This document shows, piece by piece, positions 1 to 9,894 of a DNA stretch of 64,000 nucleotides; the stretch's first letter is position 1, and every line of letters starts with the position of its first letter. Source of the DNA: Enterococcus mundtii (GTDB lineage Bacteria > Bacillota > Bacilli > Lactobacillales > Enterococcaceae); the NCBI RefSeq assembly GCF_013394305.1, contig NZ_AP019810.1:3048344-3112343 (forward strand), given 5' to 3'. The notes beneath the pieces were generated by a model. It was not told the DNA's origin. It ran no database searches and was given only the letters and a program-made list of their open reading frames with translations. Both the position numbers and the translations under genes were made by a program.

Positions 1-828
1 CGACAAAGTGTTTTTTTAGAGCCATTATTCAATGTCTTTTTACTCTTACCTTTTGGCATCTATTTAAGGTATTATTTCCGACTATCCTTCGTCAAAACGG
101 TCATTGCAAGTTTCTGTCTCTCCCTATTTTTTGAGTTGACACAATTAACCGGTCTTTACTTTATCTATCCACGTCCGTATCGATTATTCGATGTCAATGA
201 TTTACTGACCAATACATTTGGCGGAATGCTTGGCTATCTTGTGACGCCAATCTTTACGTTTATGTTGCCAACAAGAGCGAGAATGGATGAAGTATCTTAT
301 GAAAAAGGCAAGACAGTCTCTTTGACACGCCGTCTGGTTGCCTATTTGATCGATTGGTTTTTCTTATCTATTTGTACGTCGATCATCGGAGTGGTTGCCG
401 GATTGTCGATTGGAAGTAGCGAGTTCACCTCCTATAGTTGGTGGTTGTTCGTGCAAGTCTTTCTCTATTTCATGCTTCTTCCTGTCTTTACAAATGGTCG
501 AACACTTGGGAAAAAAATCGTCCGGATCAAGCTTGTTGAAGATGGGAGGGAACGAATCAGATTTCGTGCATTGTTCATTCGATATGCGTATCTCTATTTC
601 TTATTTTATGGGCTAGGCTGGTTGAGCCAATTAGTTGGTCCAGTCATCAATCAAGCGACTGGTGTCACACAGATGAGTGCAGTATTCATTTTCTTATGTA
701 CCTTGGTTGCACAGTTCATCTTCGGCCTGAATCTATTCTTATATTTTATTCGCAAAAAGAGAGTTTTATTCTATGAGAAAGCGAGTCATACTTATACGAT
801 CAGTACGATCAAAGATAGAAAAGCCTGA
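1..828 (+). CDS. VanZ-RDD fusion membrane protein (5' partial)
   Basis: The reading frame is open from the first base of the window, so the start lies upstream; an apparent TTG start at 136 is only the first start-like codon in view. The visible N-terminal part (window residues about 10-95) has the hydrophobic helices and the FELTQL and FDVNDLLTNTFGG segments typical of VanZ-like proteins. The second half has an RDD domain: RRLVAYLIDW opening a helix, then NGRTLGKKIVRIKLV and a final basic helix. VanZ-RDD fusions are common membrane proteins in enterococci; VanZ relatives have been linked to glycopeptide resistance, but the role of this form is unknown. It stands alone ahead of cshB. Family call is firm, function is not. 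Confidence 0.75.
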   Translation, partial: RQSVFLEPLFNVFLLLPFGIYLRYYFRLSFVKTVIASFCLSLFFELTQLTGLYFIYPRPYRLFDVNDLLTNTFGGMLGYLVTPIFTFMLPTRARMDEVSYEKGKTVSLTRRLVAYLIDWFFLSICTSIIGVVAGLSIGSSEFTSYSWWLFVQVFLYFMLLPVFTNGRTLGKKIVRIKLVEDGRERIRFRALFIRYAYLYFLFYGLGWLSQLVGPVINQATGVTQMSAVFIFLCTLVAQFIFGLNLFLYFIRKKRVLFYEKASHTYTISTIKDRKA

Positions 829-903
829 CCTTTTCAAGCAAAATAAGCAAATTTATGGTATAATTCCAAAGTCGTGAAAAATACAAAGAGAAGAGGTGTC
901 GAA

Positions 904-2253
904 ATGAGTCATTTTAAACAATTCAATTTTCATCCGTTTATCAACGAAGCGTTAGCAGAAAAAGGGTTCCAACAACCAACAGAAGTGCAAGAACGATTGA
1001 TTCCTTTGATTTTAAAAGGGAAAAATATCATCGGACAATCACAAACTGGTTCAGGAAAAACGCATACGTTTCTTTTGCCTCTATTTCAAAAAATCAATGC
1101 CAATAAAGAAGAAGTCCAAGTGGTGATCACAGCACCAAGTCGTGAACTGGCGACGCAGATCTATGAAGCTGCTGTTCAAATCGCTAAGTTTTCCGATCCG
1201 GAGATTCGCGTATCGAATTTTGTCGGCGGAACAGACAAACAACGTCAATTAAATCGCTTGAATCACCAACAACCGCAAATCGTTGTCGGTACACCAGGGC
1301 GTATCCTTGACATGATGAATGAGCAAGCTTTAAAGATCCATACAGCCTTTGCGTTCATCGTGGATGAAGCAGATATGACCTTAGATATGGGATTCTTGAA
1401 TGAAGTTGATCAAATCGCTAGCCGCTTGCCAGAAAAATTACAATTTTTAGTTTTCTCAGCAACGATTCCAGAAAAACTACGCCCATTCTTGCGTAAATAT
1501 ATGGAAAATCCAATCATCGAAGAAATCAAACCAAAAGCAGTGATCTCAGAAGATATCGAGAATTGGTTAGTTTCAACAAAAGGAAAGGATAAGAATCAAA
1601 CGATCTATCAATTATTGACGATCGGGCATCCTTATTTAGCAATTGTCTTTGCAAATACGAAACAACATGTAGACGAAATCGCTGATTACTTGAAAAACCA
1701 AGGCTTGAAAGTAGCGAAGATCCATGGAGATATCACTCCTCGTGAGCGTAAGCGTGTGATGCGTCAAGTGCAAAACTTAGAGTATCAATATGTAGTTGCG
1801 ACAGACTTAGCTGCTCGTGGTATCGATATCGAAGGCGTTTCTCATGTCATCAATGCGGAGGTTCCAGAAGATCTAGATTTCTTTATCCACCGTGTCGGTC
1901 GTACTGGTAGAAATGGCTTAAAAGGAACCGCGATCACTTTATATGCACCAAGTGATGAGCCATTGATCGAAGGCATCGAAAAAATCGGTGTTGTTTTTGA
2001 GCCAATGGAAATCAAAAATGGTGAAATCGTTAAAACCTATGACCGTAACCGTCGGACGAAACGTGAAAAATCAAAAGATAGTCTTGACCCAACGCTGATT
2101 GGTTTAGTCAAAAAGAAAAAGAAAAAAATCAAACCTGGTTACAAGAAAAAAATCGACTGGGCGATTGCGGAGAAAAATAAAAAAGACCGCAAGATCGAAA
2201 GACGTCAACAAACGCGTACAGCCAGAAAAAATAAAAAGAATTCCAACCAATAA
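904..2253 (+). CDS. cshB: DEAD-box RNA helicase CshB
   Basis: ATP-dependent RNA helicase expected to act in cold adaptation and RNA turnover or ribosome assembly. I place the start at the ATG at 904, preceded by AGAAGAGGTG; a GTG 30 bases upstream has no ribosome site. All helicase motifs are visible in the 449 residues: Q motif PTEVQ (25-29), Walker A SQTGSGKT (46-53), PSREL, VGTPGR, DEAD (154-157), SAT (185-187) and HRVGRTGR (329-336). The opening SHFKQFNFHPFI is characteristic of CshB rather than CshA. A strongly basic lysine/arginine tail from about residue 385 would bind RNA. Followed by an intrinsic terminator. Confidence 0.9.
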   Translation: MSHFKQFNFHPFINEALAEKGFQQPTEVQERLIPLILKGKNIIGQSQTGSGKTHTFLLPLFQKINANKEEVQVVITAPSRELATQIYEAAVQIAKFSDPEIRVSNFVGGTDKQRQLNRLNHQQPQIVVGTPGRILDMMNEQALKIHTAFAFIVDEADMTLDMGFLNEVDQIASRLPEKLQFLVFSATIPEKLRPFLRKYMENPIIEEIKPKAVISEDIENWLVSTKGKDKNQTIYQLLTIGHPYLAIVFANTKQHVDEIADYLKNQGLKVAKIHGDITPRERKRVMRQVQNLEYQYVVATDLAARGIDIEGVSHVINAEVPEDLDFFIHRVGRTGRNGLKGTAITLYAPSDEPLIEGIEKIGVVFEPMEIKNGEIVKTYDRNRRTKREKSKDSLDPTLIGLVKKKKKKIKPGYKKKIDWAIAEKNKKDRKIERRQQTRTARKNKKNSNQ

Positions 2254-2290
2254 GAGCAGTCATGAGCGAATCACGCTGCCCTTGACTTTT

Positions 2291-2345
2291 AGCCCCAAAA
2301 ACCTAAATAGGAAATCTATTTTGGGTTTTGGGGCTGATTTTTTTG
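2291..2345 (+). terminator. Intrinsic terminator after cshB, probably bidirectional
   Basis: AGCCCCAAAA at 2291 pairs with TTTTGGGGCT ending at 2335, and a T tract follows at 2338-2345. The A-rich left flank lets the same hairpin end the convergent acetyltransferase gene. Confidence 0.85.
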
Positions 2346-2360
2346 ATTAAACAGTTGATA

Positions 2361-2789
2361 TTAGGAGAGCTGTTTTCGCATCTGTTGACAAAGAATGCCG
2401 TCTTCGATCAGTGGGTCTGAAAAACTCTGATAGCCCTGCTTTTCGTAGAAAGGAACGGCGGGAATTTCTGCAATCAAATAAATTTCTTTGAATGCTTCAT
2501 TTAGTGCTCGCTTTTCTGCCAATTGAAGCATTTCTCTGCCAATCCCACGTTTGCGCCAATCTTTTGCGACACAAAAACGATCAAATTGGATTTGTTCGTC
2601 ACTTTGTTTTTGGTAACGTAAGGTAGCAATTGGCTGTTCGTTATGGATCATGACAAGGTTTGGGTAATAGGCATCCTTACCGTCAAATTCTAAATGAGCA
2701 GGTATTTCTTGCTCTAACACGAATACGTCATAACGTAAAACGTAACTGCTGGCTTTTATCCATTCTTCGGTTCCAAAATACGTTTCCAT
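2361..2789 (-). CDS. GNAT family N-acetyltransferase
   Basis: 142-residue acetyl-CoA-dependent acyltransferase of unknown substrate. The acetyl-CoA pocket is visible as VAKDWRKRGIGREML (residues about 73-87; the Q/RxxGxG/A signature is RKRGIG), and the C-terminal VPFYEKQGYQSF is the usual beta6-alpha4 end of the fold. The N terminus, with VFVLEQEIPAHLEFDGKD, resembles the ElaA-like branch. ATG start with GGAGGC upstream on the minus strand. It is a lone gene, convergent with cshB. Confidence 0.85.
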   Translation of the reverse strand: METYFGTEEWIKASSYVLRYDVFVLEQEIPAHLEFDGKDAYYPNLVMIHNEQPIATLRYQKQSDEQIQFDRFCVAKDWRKRGIGREMLQLAEKRALNEAFKEIYLIAEIPAVPFYEKQGYQSFSDPLIEDGILCQQMRKQLS

Positions 2790-2869
2790 TGTTTTGCCTC
2801 CCTAGGGTTCTTTCCTGATTATAGCAAGGAAAACGTAGACCGCAAACAATGAAAAATCAAAAAGTAGGA

Positions 2870-2898
2870 TTGACAGCATCGCTAAGAATACGTATACT
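2870..2898 (+). promoter_or_regulatory. Promoter of the alaS T-box transcript
   Basis: TTGACA at 2870-2875 and TATACT at 2893-2898, separated by exactly 17 bases. It lies just upstream of the T-box leader and diverges from the acetyltransferase gene. Confidence 0.8.
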
Positions 2899-2904
2899 GA
2901 TAAA

Positions 2905-3118
2905 GTACAAAAAGGACATAGTTTGTTTTAGACTGACTCACAGAAAATTCTTTCTCGGCTGAAAAAAGAATAGTCACTGTTCAAACTGCTCCCTTTTTCA
3001 ATTTGATAGAAATATCAACGCGACTCAGCGTTAACGAGTTTAAGAGGTAATGAGTAAACATCATTGCAATCAAGGTGGTACCGCGAGTTTTCGTCCTTGG
3101 CTGTAATGGTGTTTTTTG
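2905..3118 (+). promoter_or_regulatory. T-box riboswitch controlling alaS
   Basis: The leader carries the T-box core AAGGTGGTACCGCG (3072-3085), which binds the acceptor end of uncharged tRNA. The terminator stem is formed by 3058-3075 and 3097-3114 (with G-U pairs), followed by six T residues. A GGCTG stretch in the upstream stem I (near 2959) could supply a GCU alanine specifier codon, but I did not fold it. Known logic: uncharged tRNA-Ala stabilises the antiterminator and turns alaS on. Confidence 0.9.
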
Positions 3119-3148
3119 TCGTTTATTATGTAGAAAGAAGGTAAAACA

Positions 3149-5791
3149 ATGAAAAAATTAAGCAGTGCAGAAGTACGTCAAATGTTTTTAGACTTTTTCC
3201 AAGAAAAAGGACATACGATCGAACCTAGTGCTTCACTAGTACCGGTCAATGATCCAACCTTATTATGGATCAACTCAGGAGTGGCGACACTAAAGAAATA
3301 TTTTGATGGATCTGTTGTACCAGACAATCCAAGAATCACGAATGCTCAAAAATCGATTCGTACGAACGACATCGAAAATGTAGGGAAAACTGCACGTCAT
3401 CATACGATGTTTGAAATGTTAGGGAACTTCTCGATCGGCGATTATTTCAAAGAAGAGGCAATCCACTGGGCATGGGAATTTTTAACAAGTCCAAAATGGA
3501 TGGCGTTTGATCCTGAGAAATTATATGTCACTGTTTATCCAAAAGATACAGAAGCAAAACGTATCTGGCACGAAGAAGTAGGATTATCTCTTGACCATAT
3601 CGTGGATGTAGAAGATAACTTTTGGGATATCGGTGCTGGACCATGTGGGCCAGATACAGAGATTTTTTATGATCGTGGCGAAGCCTATAATGACTTGGAA
3701 GAAGATGATCCTGAAAACTACCCTGGTGGCGAAAATGAACGTTATCTTGAAATCTGGAACTTAGTATTTTCAGAGTTCAACCACAAACCAGATAATACGT
3801 TTGAACCTCTTCCACATAAAAACATTGATACGGGCATGGGCTTGGAACGAATGGTTTCAATCGTTCAAGATGCACCAACCAACTTTGAAACAGATTTATT
3901 TATGCCGATCATCCATGCAGTTGAGCAATTGAGCAACAAAGTAAAATACGGTGAGGATGCCTTAACTGATATTTCATATAAAGTAATCGCTGACCATATC
4001 CGAGCATTATCCTTTGCAATCGGTGACGGGGCATTGCCTTCAAATGAAGGTCGTGGATATGTCTTGCGTCGTTTGTTACGTCGAGCAGTCATGCACGGGA
4101 AAAAATTAGGGATCGAGCAAGCTTTCTTATACCGTTTAGTGCCTGTTGTTGGCGAAATCATGGAGAGCTACTACCCTGAAGTTTTGGAACAAAAAGAATT
4201 CATCGAAAAAGTCGTTCGTATGGAAGAAGAACGTTTCAATGAAACGATCAACGAAGGGCTTGAGATCTTGAACCAAGTGATCAAAGAGGTAAAACAAGCA
4301 AACGGAACAACGCTTGCCGGAAAAGATATCTTTAAACTTTACGATACGTATGGATTCCCAGTTGAATTGACAGAAGAAGTGGCGGAAGATGAAGGATTGA
4401 ATGTCGATCACGCAGGCTTTGAAACAGAAATGCAGGCGCAACGTGATCGCGCGCGTGCGGCTCGTAATACAGAAACATCTATGGGTGTTCAATCTGCTTT
4501 ATTGACAGATATCAAAGTAGATAGCACATTCATCGGTTATGACCATATTGAATCTGACAGTGAATTACTAGTGATCGTCCAAGACGAAACAATCGTCAGT
4601 GAACTATCAGATGGGGAAGCGCAATTGATCTTTGATCAAACACCATTTTATGCTGAAATGGGTGGACAAGTAGCCGATCAAGGTTGGATCATTGATGCCT
4701 CTGGTGAAACAGTAGCAAATGTGACTGATGTTCGTAAAGCACCAAATGGACAATTCTTGCATAAAGTAGAAGTCCTTTCTGAGATCAAAGAAGGAAACAC
4801 CTATCATTTATTGATTGATGAACCAAGACGTAACCGAATCATCAAAAACCATACGGCTACTCACTTATTGCACAAAGCATTAAAAGAAGTATTAGGCGAT
4901 CATGCCAACCAAGCAGGTTCATTGGTTGCACCAGGTCATTTGCGTTTTGACTTCACACATTTTGGTCAAATCACAAGTGAAGAATTAGCGAAAATGGAAC
5001 AAATCGTAAACGAAAAAATCTGGGAAGCCATTCCTGTTGAAACGATCGAAACAGACATCGATACAGCGAAAAATATGGGCGCAATGGCATTGTTTGGCGA
5101 AAAATATGGCAACGAAGTCCGCGTGGTCAATATCGGCGGTTGGTCGATCGAGTTATGTGGTGGTACGCATGTTGGTAATACCGAAAACATCGGAATCTTT
5201 AAAATCGTTTCTGAATCTGGGATCGGTGCAGGGGTTCGTCGGATCGAAGCGGTGACAAGTAAAGAAGCTTATGAATTGTTGGAAAGCGAAGAACAACAAC
5301 TAAAAGAAGTTGCGGCAATCGTGAAATCACCACAATTGAAAGAAGTCGTAGCTAAAGCAGAACAATTGCAACAACAATTAAGAGAACTACAAAAAGAAAA
5401 TGAACAATTGGCAAGTAAGTTAGCCAACCAACAAGCAGGAGATATTTTCAAAAATGCAGAGACGATCAATGGTAAAACGATCATCACTGCACAAGTTAAA
5501 GTAAAAGACATAAATCAATTACGTCAATTAGCCGATCAATGGAAACAAAAAGCAGTTTCAGATATTCTTGTCTTGGCAAACGAACAAGAAGGCAAAGTCA
5601 GCTTGTTAGCAGCAATGACGCCTGAAGCAAATGAAGCAGGTTTAAAAGCTGGCGATTTGATCAAAGCAATCGCACCGAAAGTTGGCGGTGGTGGCGGTGG
5701 TCGTCCAGATATGGCGCAAGCAGGTGGAAAAAACCCAGCTGGTATCTCAGACGCATTGACAGAAGCAAAAACATGGTTAGAAAATAAATAG
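3149..5791 (+). CDS. alaS: Alanine--tRNA ligase
   Basis: Charges tRNA-Ala in the cytosol. The protein has 880 residues, normal for the family. The N-terminal class II catalytic domain opens at [14 protein letters not shown]. The editing domain carries the zinc/deacylation motif H568-x3-H572 (HTATH) and C670-x3-H674 (CGGTH). A coiled coil at about 700-780 and the glycine-rich C-Ala domain ([15 protein letters not shown]) finish it. ATG start with AGAAAGAAGG upstream, 30 bases after the T-box terminator. Monocistronic, ended by the hairpin at 5824. Confidence 0.97.
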   Translation: MKKLSSAEVRQMFLDFFQEKGHTIEPSASLVPVNDPTLLWINSGVATLKKYFDGSVVPDNPRITNAQKSIRTNDIENVGKTARHHTMFEMLGNFSIGDYFKEEAIHWAWEFLTSPKWMAFDPEKLYVTVYPKDTEAKRIWHEEVGLSLDHIVDVEDNFWDIGAGPCGPDTEIFYDRGEAYNDLEEDDPENYPGGENERYLEIWNLVFSEFNHKPDNTFEPLPHKNIDTGMGLERMVSIVQDAPTNFETDLFMPIIHAVEQLSNKVKYGEDALTDISYKVIADHIRALSFAIGDGALPSNEGRGYVLRRLLRRAVMHGKKLGIEQAFLYRLVPVVGEIMESYYPEVLEQKEFIEKVVRMEEERFNETINEGLEILNQVIKEVKQANGTTLAGKDIFKLYDTYGFPVELTEEVAEDEGLNVDHAGFETEMQAQRDRARAARNTETSMGVQSALLTDIKVDSTFIGYDHIESDSELLVIVQDETIVSELSDGEAQLIFDQTPFYAEMGGQVADQGWIIDASGETVANVTDVRKAPNGQFLHKVEVLSEIKEGNTYHLLIDEPRRNRIIKNHTATHLLHKALKEVLGDHANQAGSLVAPGHLRFDFTHFGQITSEELAKMEQIVNEKIWEAIPVETIETDIDTAKNMGAMALFGEKYGNEVRVVNIGGWSIELCGGTHVGNTENIGIFKIVSESGIGAGVRRIEAVTSKEAYELLESEEQQLKEVAAIVKSPQLKEVVAKAEQLQQQLRELQKENEQLASKLANQQAGDIFKNAETINGKTIITAQVKVKDINQLRQLADQWKQKAVSDILVLANEQEGKVSLLAAMTPEANEAGLKAGDLIKAIAPKVGGGGGGRPDMAQAGGKNPAGISDALTEAKTWLENK

Positions 5792-5823
5792 AAGCAAGCG
5801 TAGTTTTTTACTACAAATAAATG

Positions 5824-5867
5824 GCAAGCGAGTTTGGGATGATTTCCCAAGCTCGTTGCTTTATTTT
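5824..5867 (+). terminator. Intrinsic terminator after alaS
   Basis: GCAAGCGAGTTTGGGA (5824-5839) pairs with TCCCAAGCTCGTTGC (5845-5859), followed by TTTATTTT. Confidence 0.88.
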
Positions 5868-5902
5868 CATTGGCTCAACGGTTGTTGCTATGTACAAATT
5901 TA

Positions 5903-5930
5903 TTGACAAATCAACAAAACGCTATAGGAT
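5903..5930 (+). promoter_or_regulatory. Probable promoter of the ECF S-component gene
   Basis: TTGACA at 5903-5908 and TAGGAT at 5925-5930, 16 bases apart. The -35 box is perfect and the -10 box is weak. Confidence 0.5.
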
Positions 5931-5958
5931 TAGAGTAAAGCAAACAGGGGGAGATTCA

Positions 5959-6555
5959 ATGAATAGCAAAAATAAAACATTTCGGTTAGTACTTCGTGCC
6001 ATTTTGTTAGCCATCATTATCGTTCAATCAATGATTCCATGGTTAGGTTTTATCCCATTAGGTTTTATTAGCTTGACGATCATCCATATCACAGTAATCG
6101 TAGCGGCCGTAGTATTAGGACCGAAAGATGGCATGTTGATCGGCTTGTTCTGGGGAATTGCGACGATCATCCGAGCCTACGCGATGCCAACTACACCGTT
6201 CGATACATTGGTTTTTACCAATCCAATCATCTCAGTTGTACCCAGAGTTTTAGTGGGACTAGTGGCTGGCTTAGTATTCCATTGGTTGTATAAGCGTTCC
6301 TCTACGATCGTCGTACCGGCTGTTGTAGCTGGGATTCTAGGCTCTCTAGTCAATACGATCCTTGTTTTAGGATTTATGGGCTTATTTTATACGAATGCCA
6401 CAGCTCAAGCTTATGGTGTCGATGCTTCGGTCTTGTTCAAGACACTTGCTGGGATTGCTGCAATCAATGGGATTCCAGAAGCTATCGGCGCGGGGCTCAT
6501 CACACCATTACTCGCCAAAGCATTATTTGCAGCAACACCTTTAAAACCTGAATGA
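5959..6555 (+). CDS. ECF transporter substrate-binding (S) component
   Basis: Membrane S subunit that captures a vitamin or small metabolite and docks onto the shared EcfA/A'/T energy module encoded elsewhere. The ATG at 5959 follows AGGGGGAG, giving 198 residues and about six membrane segments; the longer open frame from 5821 reads through the alaS terminator and is not used. The stretch IPWLGFIPLGFISLTIIHI and the VLGPKDGMLIGLFWG motif fit the ECF S-component fold (Pfam ECF_trnsprt type, near the pantothenate-like branch). No riboswitch is recognised upstream, so the substrate is open. The CDF gene starts 38 bases downstream and may be cotranscribed. Confidence 0.8.
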   Translation: MNSKNKTFRLVLRAILLAIIIVQSMIPWLGFIPLGFISLTIIHITVIVAAVVLGPKDGMLIGLFWGIATIIRAYAMPTTPFDTLVFTNPIISVVPRVLVGLVAGLVFHWLYKRSSTIVVPAVVAGILGSLVNTILVLGFMGLFYTNATAQAYGVDASVLFKTLAGIAAINGIPEAIGAGLITPLLAKALFAATPLKPE

Positions 6556-6593
6556 TATAAGACCAGCAATCACAGATAAAAGGAGTCACAAAT

Positions 6594-7733
6594 TTGGCAA
6601 AGAAACAAGAAACACTAACAGCAAAAGAACGAACAAAAAAAGCATTGATGGCAGGAGTATGGGGACTGTTAACTAATGTGATCCTATTCGTTGCGAAATT
6701 GATGATCGGACTACTCTCTGGAAGTGTGTCGATCATGGCGGATGCCATCAACAGTTTGTCGGATACCGCTTCTTCTGTTTTGACTTTGGTTGGCTTCAAA
6801 ATCGCGGCAAAACCAGCAGATCCGGAACATCCTTATGGACACGAACGTTTTGAATATATTAGTGGACTATTCGTATCTCTCATCATCACGTATGTCGGAT
6901 TCCAGTTCTTACACTCCTCAATTGAAAAAATCATCGATCCGGAAAATATTGCCTTATCACCGATCATCTTTTTAGTTTTAGTCTTTTCTATTGCTTTAAA
7001 AGTTATTCAGGGACGTATGTACAAGAAAACCGCAAAAATGATCGATTCGGAAACGTTACATGCCACTGCCAAAGACAGTTATAATGATGTATATACGACC
7101 TTTGCTGTTTTACTCTCAGCTTCTGTCGAATGGTTGACAGAGTGGCGCGTGGATGGCTATATTGGCTTCTTGTTAGCACTTTACATTTTGTACAGCGGCG
7201 TAATGATGTTAAGAGAATTCGTATATGAATTATTAGGGAGCCGTCCTACTGTTGAACAGATCCAGGCGATGGAGGAGCAGCTAAATGGCTATACAAAAAT
7301 ACTCGGTTATCATGACTTGTTAGTGCATAATTACGGACCAAATCAACGTTTTGCTTCAGTTCACGTGGAAGTCGATGATCGGCTAGATTTGAATGAAGCA
7401 CACAAGATCATGGACATTATCGAAAAGGATTTTAAACGATCATTAGGTGTAGAATTAGTCTGTCATCTAGATCCTGTACCAGTCAACAATGAGAATTATC
7501 AAGAGATTCTTAATGAGTTGAAAAAAATCATCAATGAGACAGCAGAAGGTCTGAAAATCCATGATTTCCGCATGATCCATAAAGGACAGATCCTACAATT
7601 TGATGTCGTTGTCCCTGAAGGTACGCGTTTGTCTGACGAGGAATTAGAACGAATGATGCGTATCCAAATAGAAAAGAGAGTCGGGCAGTATCAATTAGAT
7701 ATCACCTTTGATCATAATTATTTACTTTTCTAA
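6594..7733 (+). CDS. Cation diffusion facilitator (divalent metal exporter)
   Basis: 379-residue proton-coupled metal exporter. It starts at TTG 6594 with AAAGGAG upstream. Segments one and two carry MADAINSLSDTASS and HPYGHERFEY, the family signature; helix V has TAKDSYNDVYTT, a DxxxD-type site more like the Mn/Fe-transporting branch than the HxxxD zinc site. The cytosolic C-terminal domain (about 215-379) holds LVHNYGPNQRFASVHVEVD, the usual ferredoxin-like dimerisation domain. The long C terminus suggests the MMT1/FieF-like group. Metal not determined. Confidence 0.88.
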   Translation: MAKKQETLTAKERTKKALMAGVWGLLTNVILFVAKLMIGLLSGSVSIMADAINSLSDTASSVLTLVGFKIAAKPADPEHPYGHERFEYISGLFVSLIITYVGFQFLHSSIEKIIDPENIALSPIIFLVLVFSIALKVIQGRMYKKTAKMIDSETLHATAKDSYNDVYTTFAVLLSASVEWLTEWRVDGYIGFLLALYILYSGVMMLREFVYELLGSRPTVEQIQAMEEQLNGYTKILGYHDLLVHNYGPNQRFASVHVEVDDRLDLNEAHKIMDIIEKDFKRSLGVELVCHLDPVPVNNENYQEILNELKKIINETAEGLKIHDFRMIHKGQILQFDVVVPEGTRLSDEELERMMRIQIEKRVGQYQLDITFDHNYLLF

Positions 7734-7809
7734 ATTGTTGACAAAAAATAATACGCGATGTTTAAATATCTATACGACCTATCTGTCGCGATGAGATTTT
7801 GACTAAACT

Positions 7810-7863
7810 TAAAATAAGCAAAAAACCTGAAATCTTAAATAATCGGGTTTTTTGCTTATTTTA
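7810..7863 (+). terminator. Intrinsic terminator after the CDF gene
   Basis: TAAAATAAGCAAAAAACC (from 7810) pairs with GGGTTTTTTGCTTATTTTA ending at 7863; the stem itself contains the T run. Confidence 0.8.
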
Positions 7864-8664
7864 AAACAAATCTTTTAGCCTTTCATTTTGGTTATTAGAA
7901 ATACTATAATGGATGACAGTAGACTTTTACGTTATATTGTTCTGAAAGACGTATGTGTTTTCTAGGACAAAATAGGATAACCAAAACAGACAATGGCTGC
8001 TTCTTCGTTGTACCTACAAATGTTTGACTGAACCTAGATGAAAGTTTTCGCGGATTTGTTCGTCACGCTAAATCGAATTTTGATGGTGAAAGAATCAGAA
8101 GAGGCAACTTCTCGTCGGATTTAGACATGGACAAATAGTACATCCGAGGGATAATAAAAGGAAGTGAAAAATTTGGCAGAAAACTAAAAACGAATCCTCT
8201 TTTGGAACAGACTTCAATGATAGCTTTTATATCTTATCATGACCCATAAAGACAGCGTTGATAAAATAAACAGAATGATCGATACATATATGGATAGTCA
8301 GACTTTTTCAGAAAATACCTTGGAGATTATGAGGTCATGTTAGCTGAATTCGGCGTATGTTAATAGTTGACCAAAATAAAGCATTCAAAAATTTTGTCGG
8401 AATCTAGCTATCAGGACTTATTTATTCTAATCGATAACTGGAAACAATAAACATTTATTTTGCCCTTACAATCTTTGAGTTAGTCCAAATAACAGCGACA
8501 TAAAATGCTGAATATTTAGCAAATGTTTGAAAGAATCGTGTCTCAACATTTGTTGATCTATTATTATGAATATGTTCTTTTATAGACCGAGACAAAAGAA
8601 GAAGTTGACCGTATAAAGTGCTTGCAAATCAAGGTACGATTACTAATTGCTTTGTTCCAATATT
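7864..8664. other. Gene-poor stretch, possibly decayed coding DNA
   Basis: About 800 bases with no convincing open frame on either strand. On the plus strand short protein-like pieces appear between stops, for example HKDSVDKINRMIDTYMDSQ around 8240-8300 and a piece near 8040-8110 (FADLFVTLNRILMVKESEEA), in keeping with an old inactivated gene. I recognise no family. No RNA motif or inverted repeat stands out. Confidence 0.35.
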
Positions 8665-9060
8665 TTATAAAAATTTTTGTAAAGCTTGTCTAGCTAGATT
8701 ATCAGCGCCTTTATTTTTACTTTCAGGTACCCACTGAAGGATCAACATTGAAAAATCTTTTAATAGACTTTGTATTTTTTCTAAATAAGGTAAAAAATCT
8801 TTGTTGTTCGTATGATTTTTATCGATAGTTGATACAAGTACTTTACTATCGGAATAGCAGAGAATGATTTCTTCGGTCATCTGTCTATTCTTTAGAATTT
8901 CTAAAGTTTTTAAAAAGACTTCAAACTCGGCTTGATGGTTTGAACCAAAGGACAAAGGGATAGACAACTGTTCTTGTTGTTGATCAGCGATTATTAATAT
9001 TCCTCCACCACTAGGTCCAGGGTTGCATTTTGTTGATGCGTCAATGTATACTTTTAACAT
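8665..9060 (-). CDS. RNase H-like protein (YpdQ type)
   Basis: Predicted ribonuclease H-fold protein acting on RNA in RNA-DNA hybrids. I use the ATG at 9060 (131 residues); a TTG 21 bases upstream would add KGVFFL residues that are not family-like. The four acidic catalytic positions are present: D in VYIDAST, E in NHQAEFEVF, D in CYSDSKVL and D in KGADNLARQA. NPGPSGGGILI is the usual glycine-rich beta hairpin. Short, with no N-terminal hybrid-binding domain, as in Bacillus YpdQ-like proteins. Divergent from the ebsA-like gene, sharing a short intergenic region. Confidence 0.85.
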   Translation of the reverse strand: MLKVYIDASTKCNPGPSGGGILIIADQQQEQLSIPLSFGSNHQAEFEVFLKTLEILKNRQMTEEIILCYSDSKVLVSTIDKNHTNNKDFLPYLEKIQSLLKDFSMLILQWVPESKNKGADNLARQALQKFL

Positions 9061-9135
9061 AAGGAAAAACACGCCCTTCAAAAATTGTCGGTTTGACTTA
9101 TTATACCACTACAGATAAAGACACGAGGTTGAAGA

Positions 9136-9573
9136 ATGAAAAAAAATATTCGCTGGCAGCCCGAAACGGCACAGTCGATCATTTATTGGTCATCAACATT
9201 TATTCTATTATTTTTGAGTTTGATTTTATCGTTAGAAAATACAAGGCCTTATTGGAAAAGTAATATTTTAATGGGAATTTTCTTTATTTTTCTTTTGCTA
9301 GGATTTCGACGCTCACTAGTTTTAAAGAAAGAGGCAATAAAAATAAAATATGCTGCTTTTTGGAGAGATCGCGACATACCTATCAATGAAATCAAGGAAG
9401 TCCACGTACAAAAACGTAAAGTATCTTTATCTCTTGTAAAAGGCAAAGAGCCATTCGTGATTTTCGTCAATCAGAAGGCACAAGGAAAATTGCTTGATCA
9501 CTTGAAACATCCACATAAACAAACGATCAACACTTCTTCACTGTTAAAGAATACGAATGATTTAGTTGAGTAA
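9136..9573 (+). CDS. ebsA: EbsA-like membrane protein
   Basis: 145-residue protein with two N-terminal membrane segments (about 15-33 and 43-60) and a cytosolic basic C-terminal domain of PH-like character (DIPINEIKEVHVQKRKVSL). The opening KKNIRWQPETAQSIIYWS and the ENTRPYWKSN loop match what I recall of enterococcal EbsA, named from the ebs cluster affecting aggregation substance display. Its biochemical role is not known. Preceded by GAGGTTGAAGA; a shared terminator lies between it and the convergent cold-shock gene. Confidence 0.6.
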   Translation: MKKNIRWQPETAQSIIYWSSTFILLFLSLILSLENTRPYWKSNILMGIFFIFLLLGFRRSLVLKKEAIKIKYAAFWRDRDIPINEIKEVHVQKRKVSLSLVKGKEPFVIFVNQKAQGKLLDHLKHPHKQTINTSSLLKNTNDLVE

Positions 9574-9635
9574 AAAATAACAATAGAGACTTTAGTTATT
9601 TTTAACTGCACAGAGAGTCGTCTATAATAATAAAA

Positions 9636-9671
9636 AAGCTATTCCGAAAAACACCGGAATAGCTTATTTTG
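9636..9671. terminator. Bidirectional terminator between ebsA-like and csp genes
   Basis: AAGCTATTCCG (9636-9646) pairs perfectly with CGGAATAGCTT (9655-9665); A-rich on the left and T-rich on the right, so usable from both strands. Confidence 0.85.
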
Positions 9672-9681
9672 TTTGATTGGA

Positions 9682-9894
9682 CTAAGCTTGATCATTGATC
9701 TTTTTGACATGGGCCGCCTGAATGCCTCGATTACCTTCAATGACGGTAAATTCTACCACTTGGTTTTCTTCAAGTGTTTTGAATCCTTCTTCTTCGATTG
9801 CAGTAAAATGTACGAAGATCTCTTCTGTTTTATCATAACTAATAAAGCCATATCCTTTTTTGTTATCGAACCATTTCACCATTCCTGTGGTCAA
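9682..9894 (-). CDS. Cold-shock domain protein
   Basis: Small single-stranded nucleic-acid-binding RNA chaperone. The RNP1-like KKGYGFISY and RNP2-like IFVHFTAI motifs are intact in a single beta-barrel of about 66-70 residues. The start is uncertain: a longer frame opens at 9924, but the family's MxxGxVKWF opening fits the TTG at 9894 (reading M-T-T-G-M-V-K-W-F) or the ATG at 9882. The AAAGG 12 bases ahead of the TTG is a slightly distant ribosome site. It is slightly divergent from the usual CspA (GYGFIS in place of GFGFI), resembling secondary Csp paralogues of enterococci. Confidence 0.85.
   Translation of the reverse strand: MTTGMVKWFDNKKGYGFISYDKTEEIFVHFTAIEEEGFKTLEENQVVEFTVIEGNRGIQAAHVKKINDQA

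Noticed and set aside
5821-5958. Longer N terminus of the ECF S-component gene from 5821
   Set aside because: This frame runs through the alaS terminator hairpin and the gene's promoter; the ATG at 5959 has the ribosome site.
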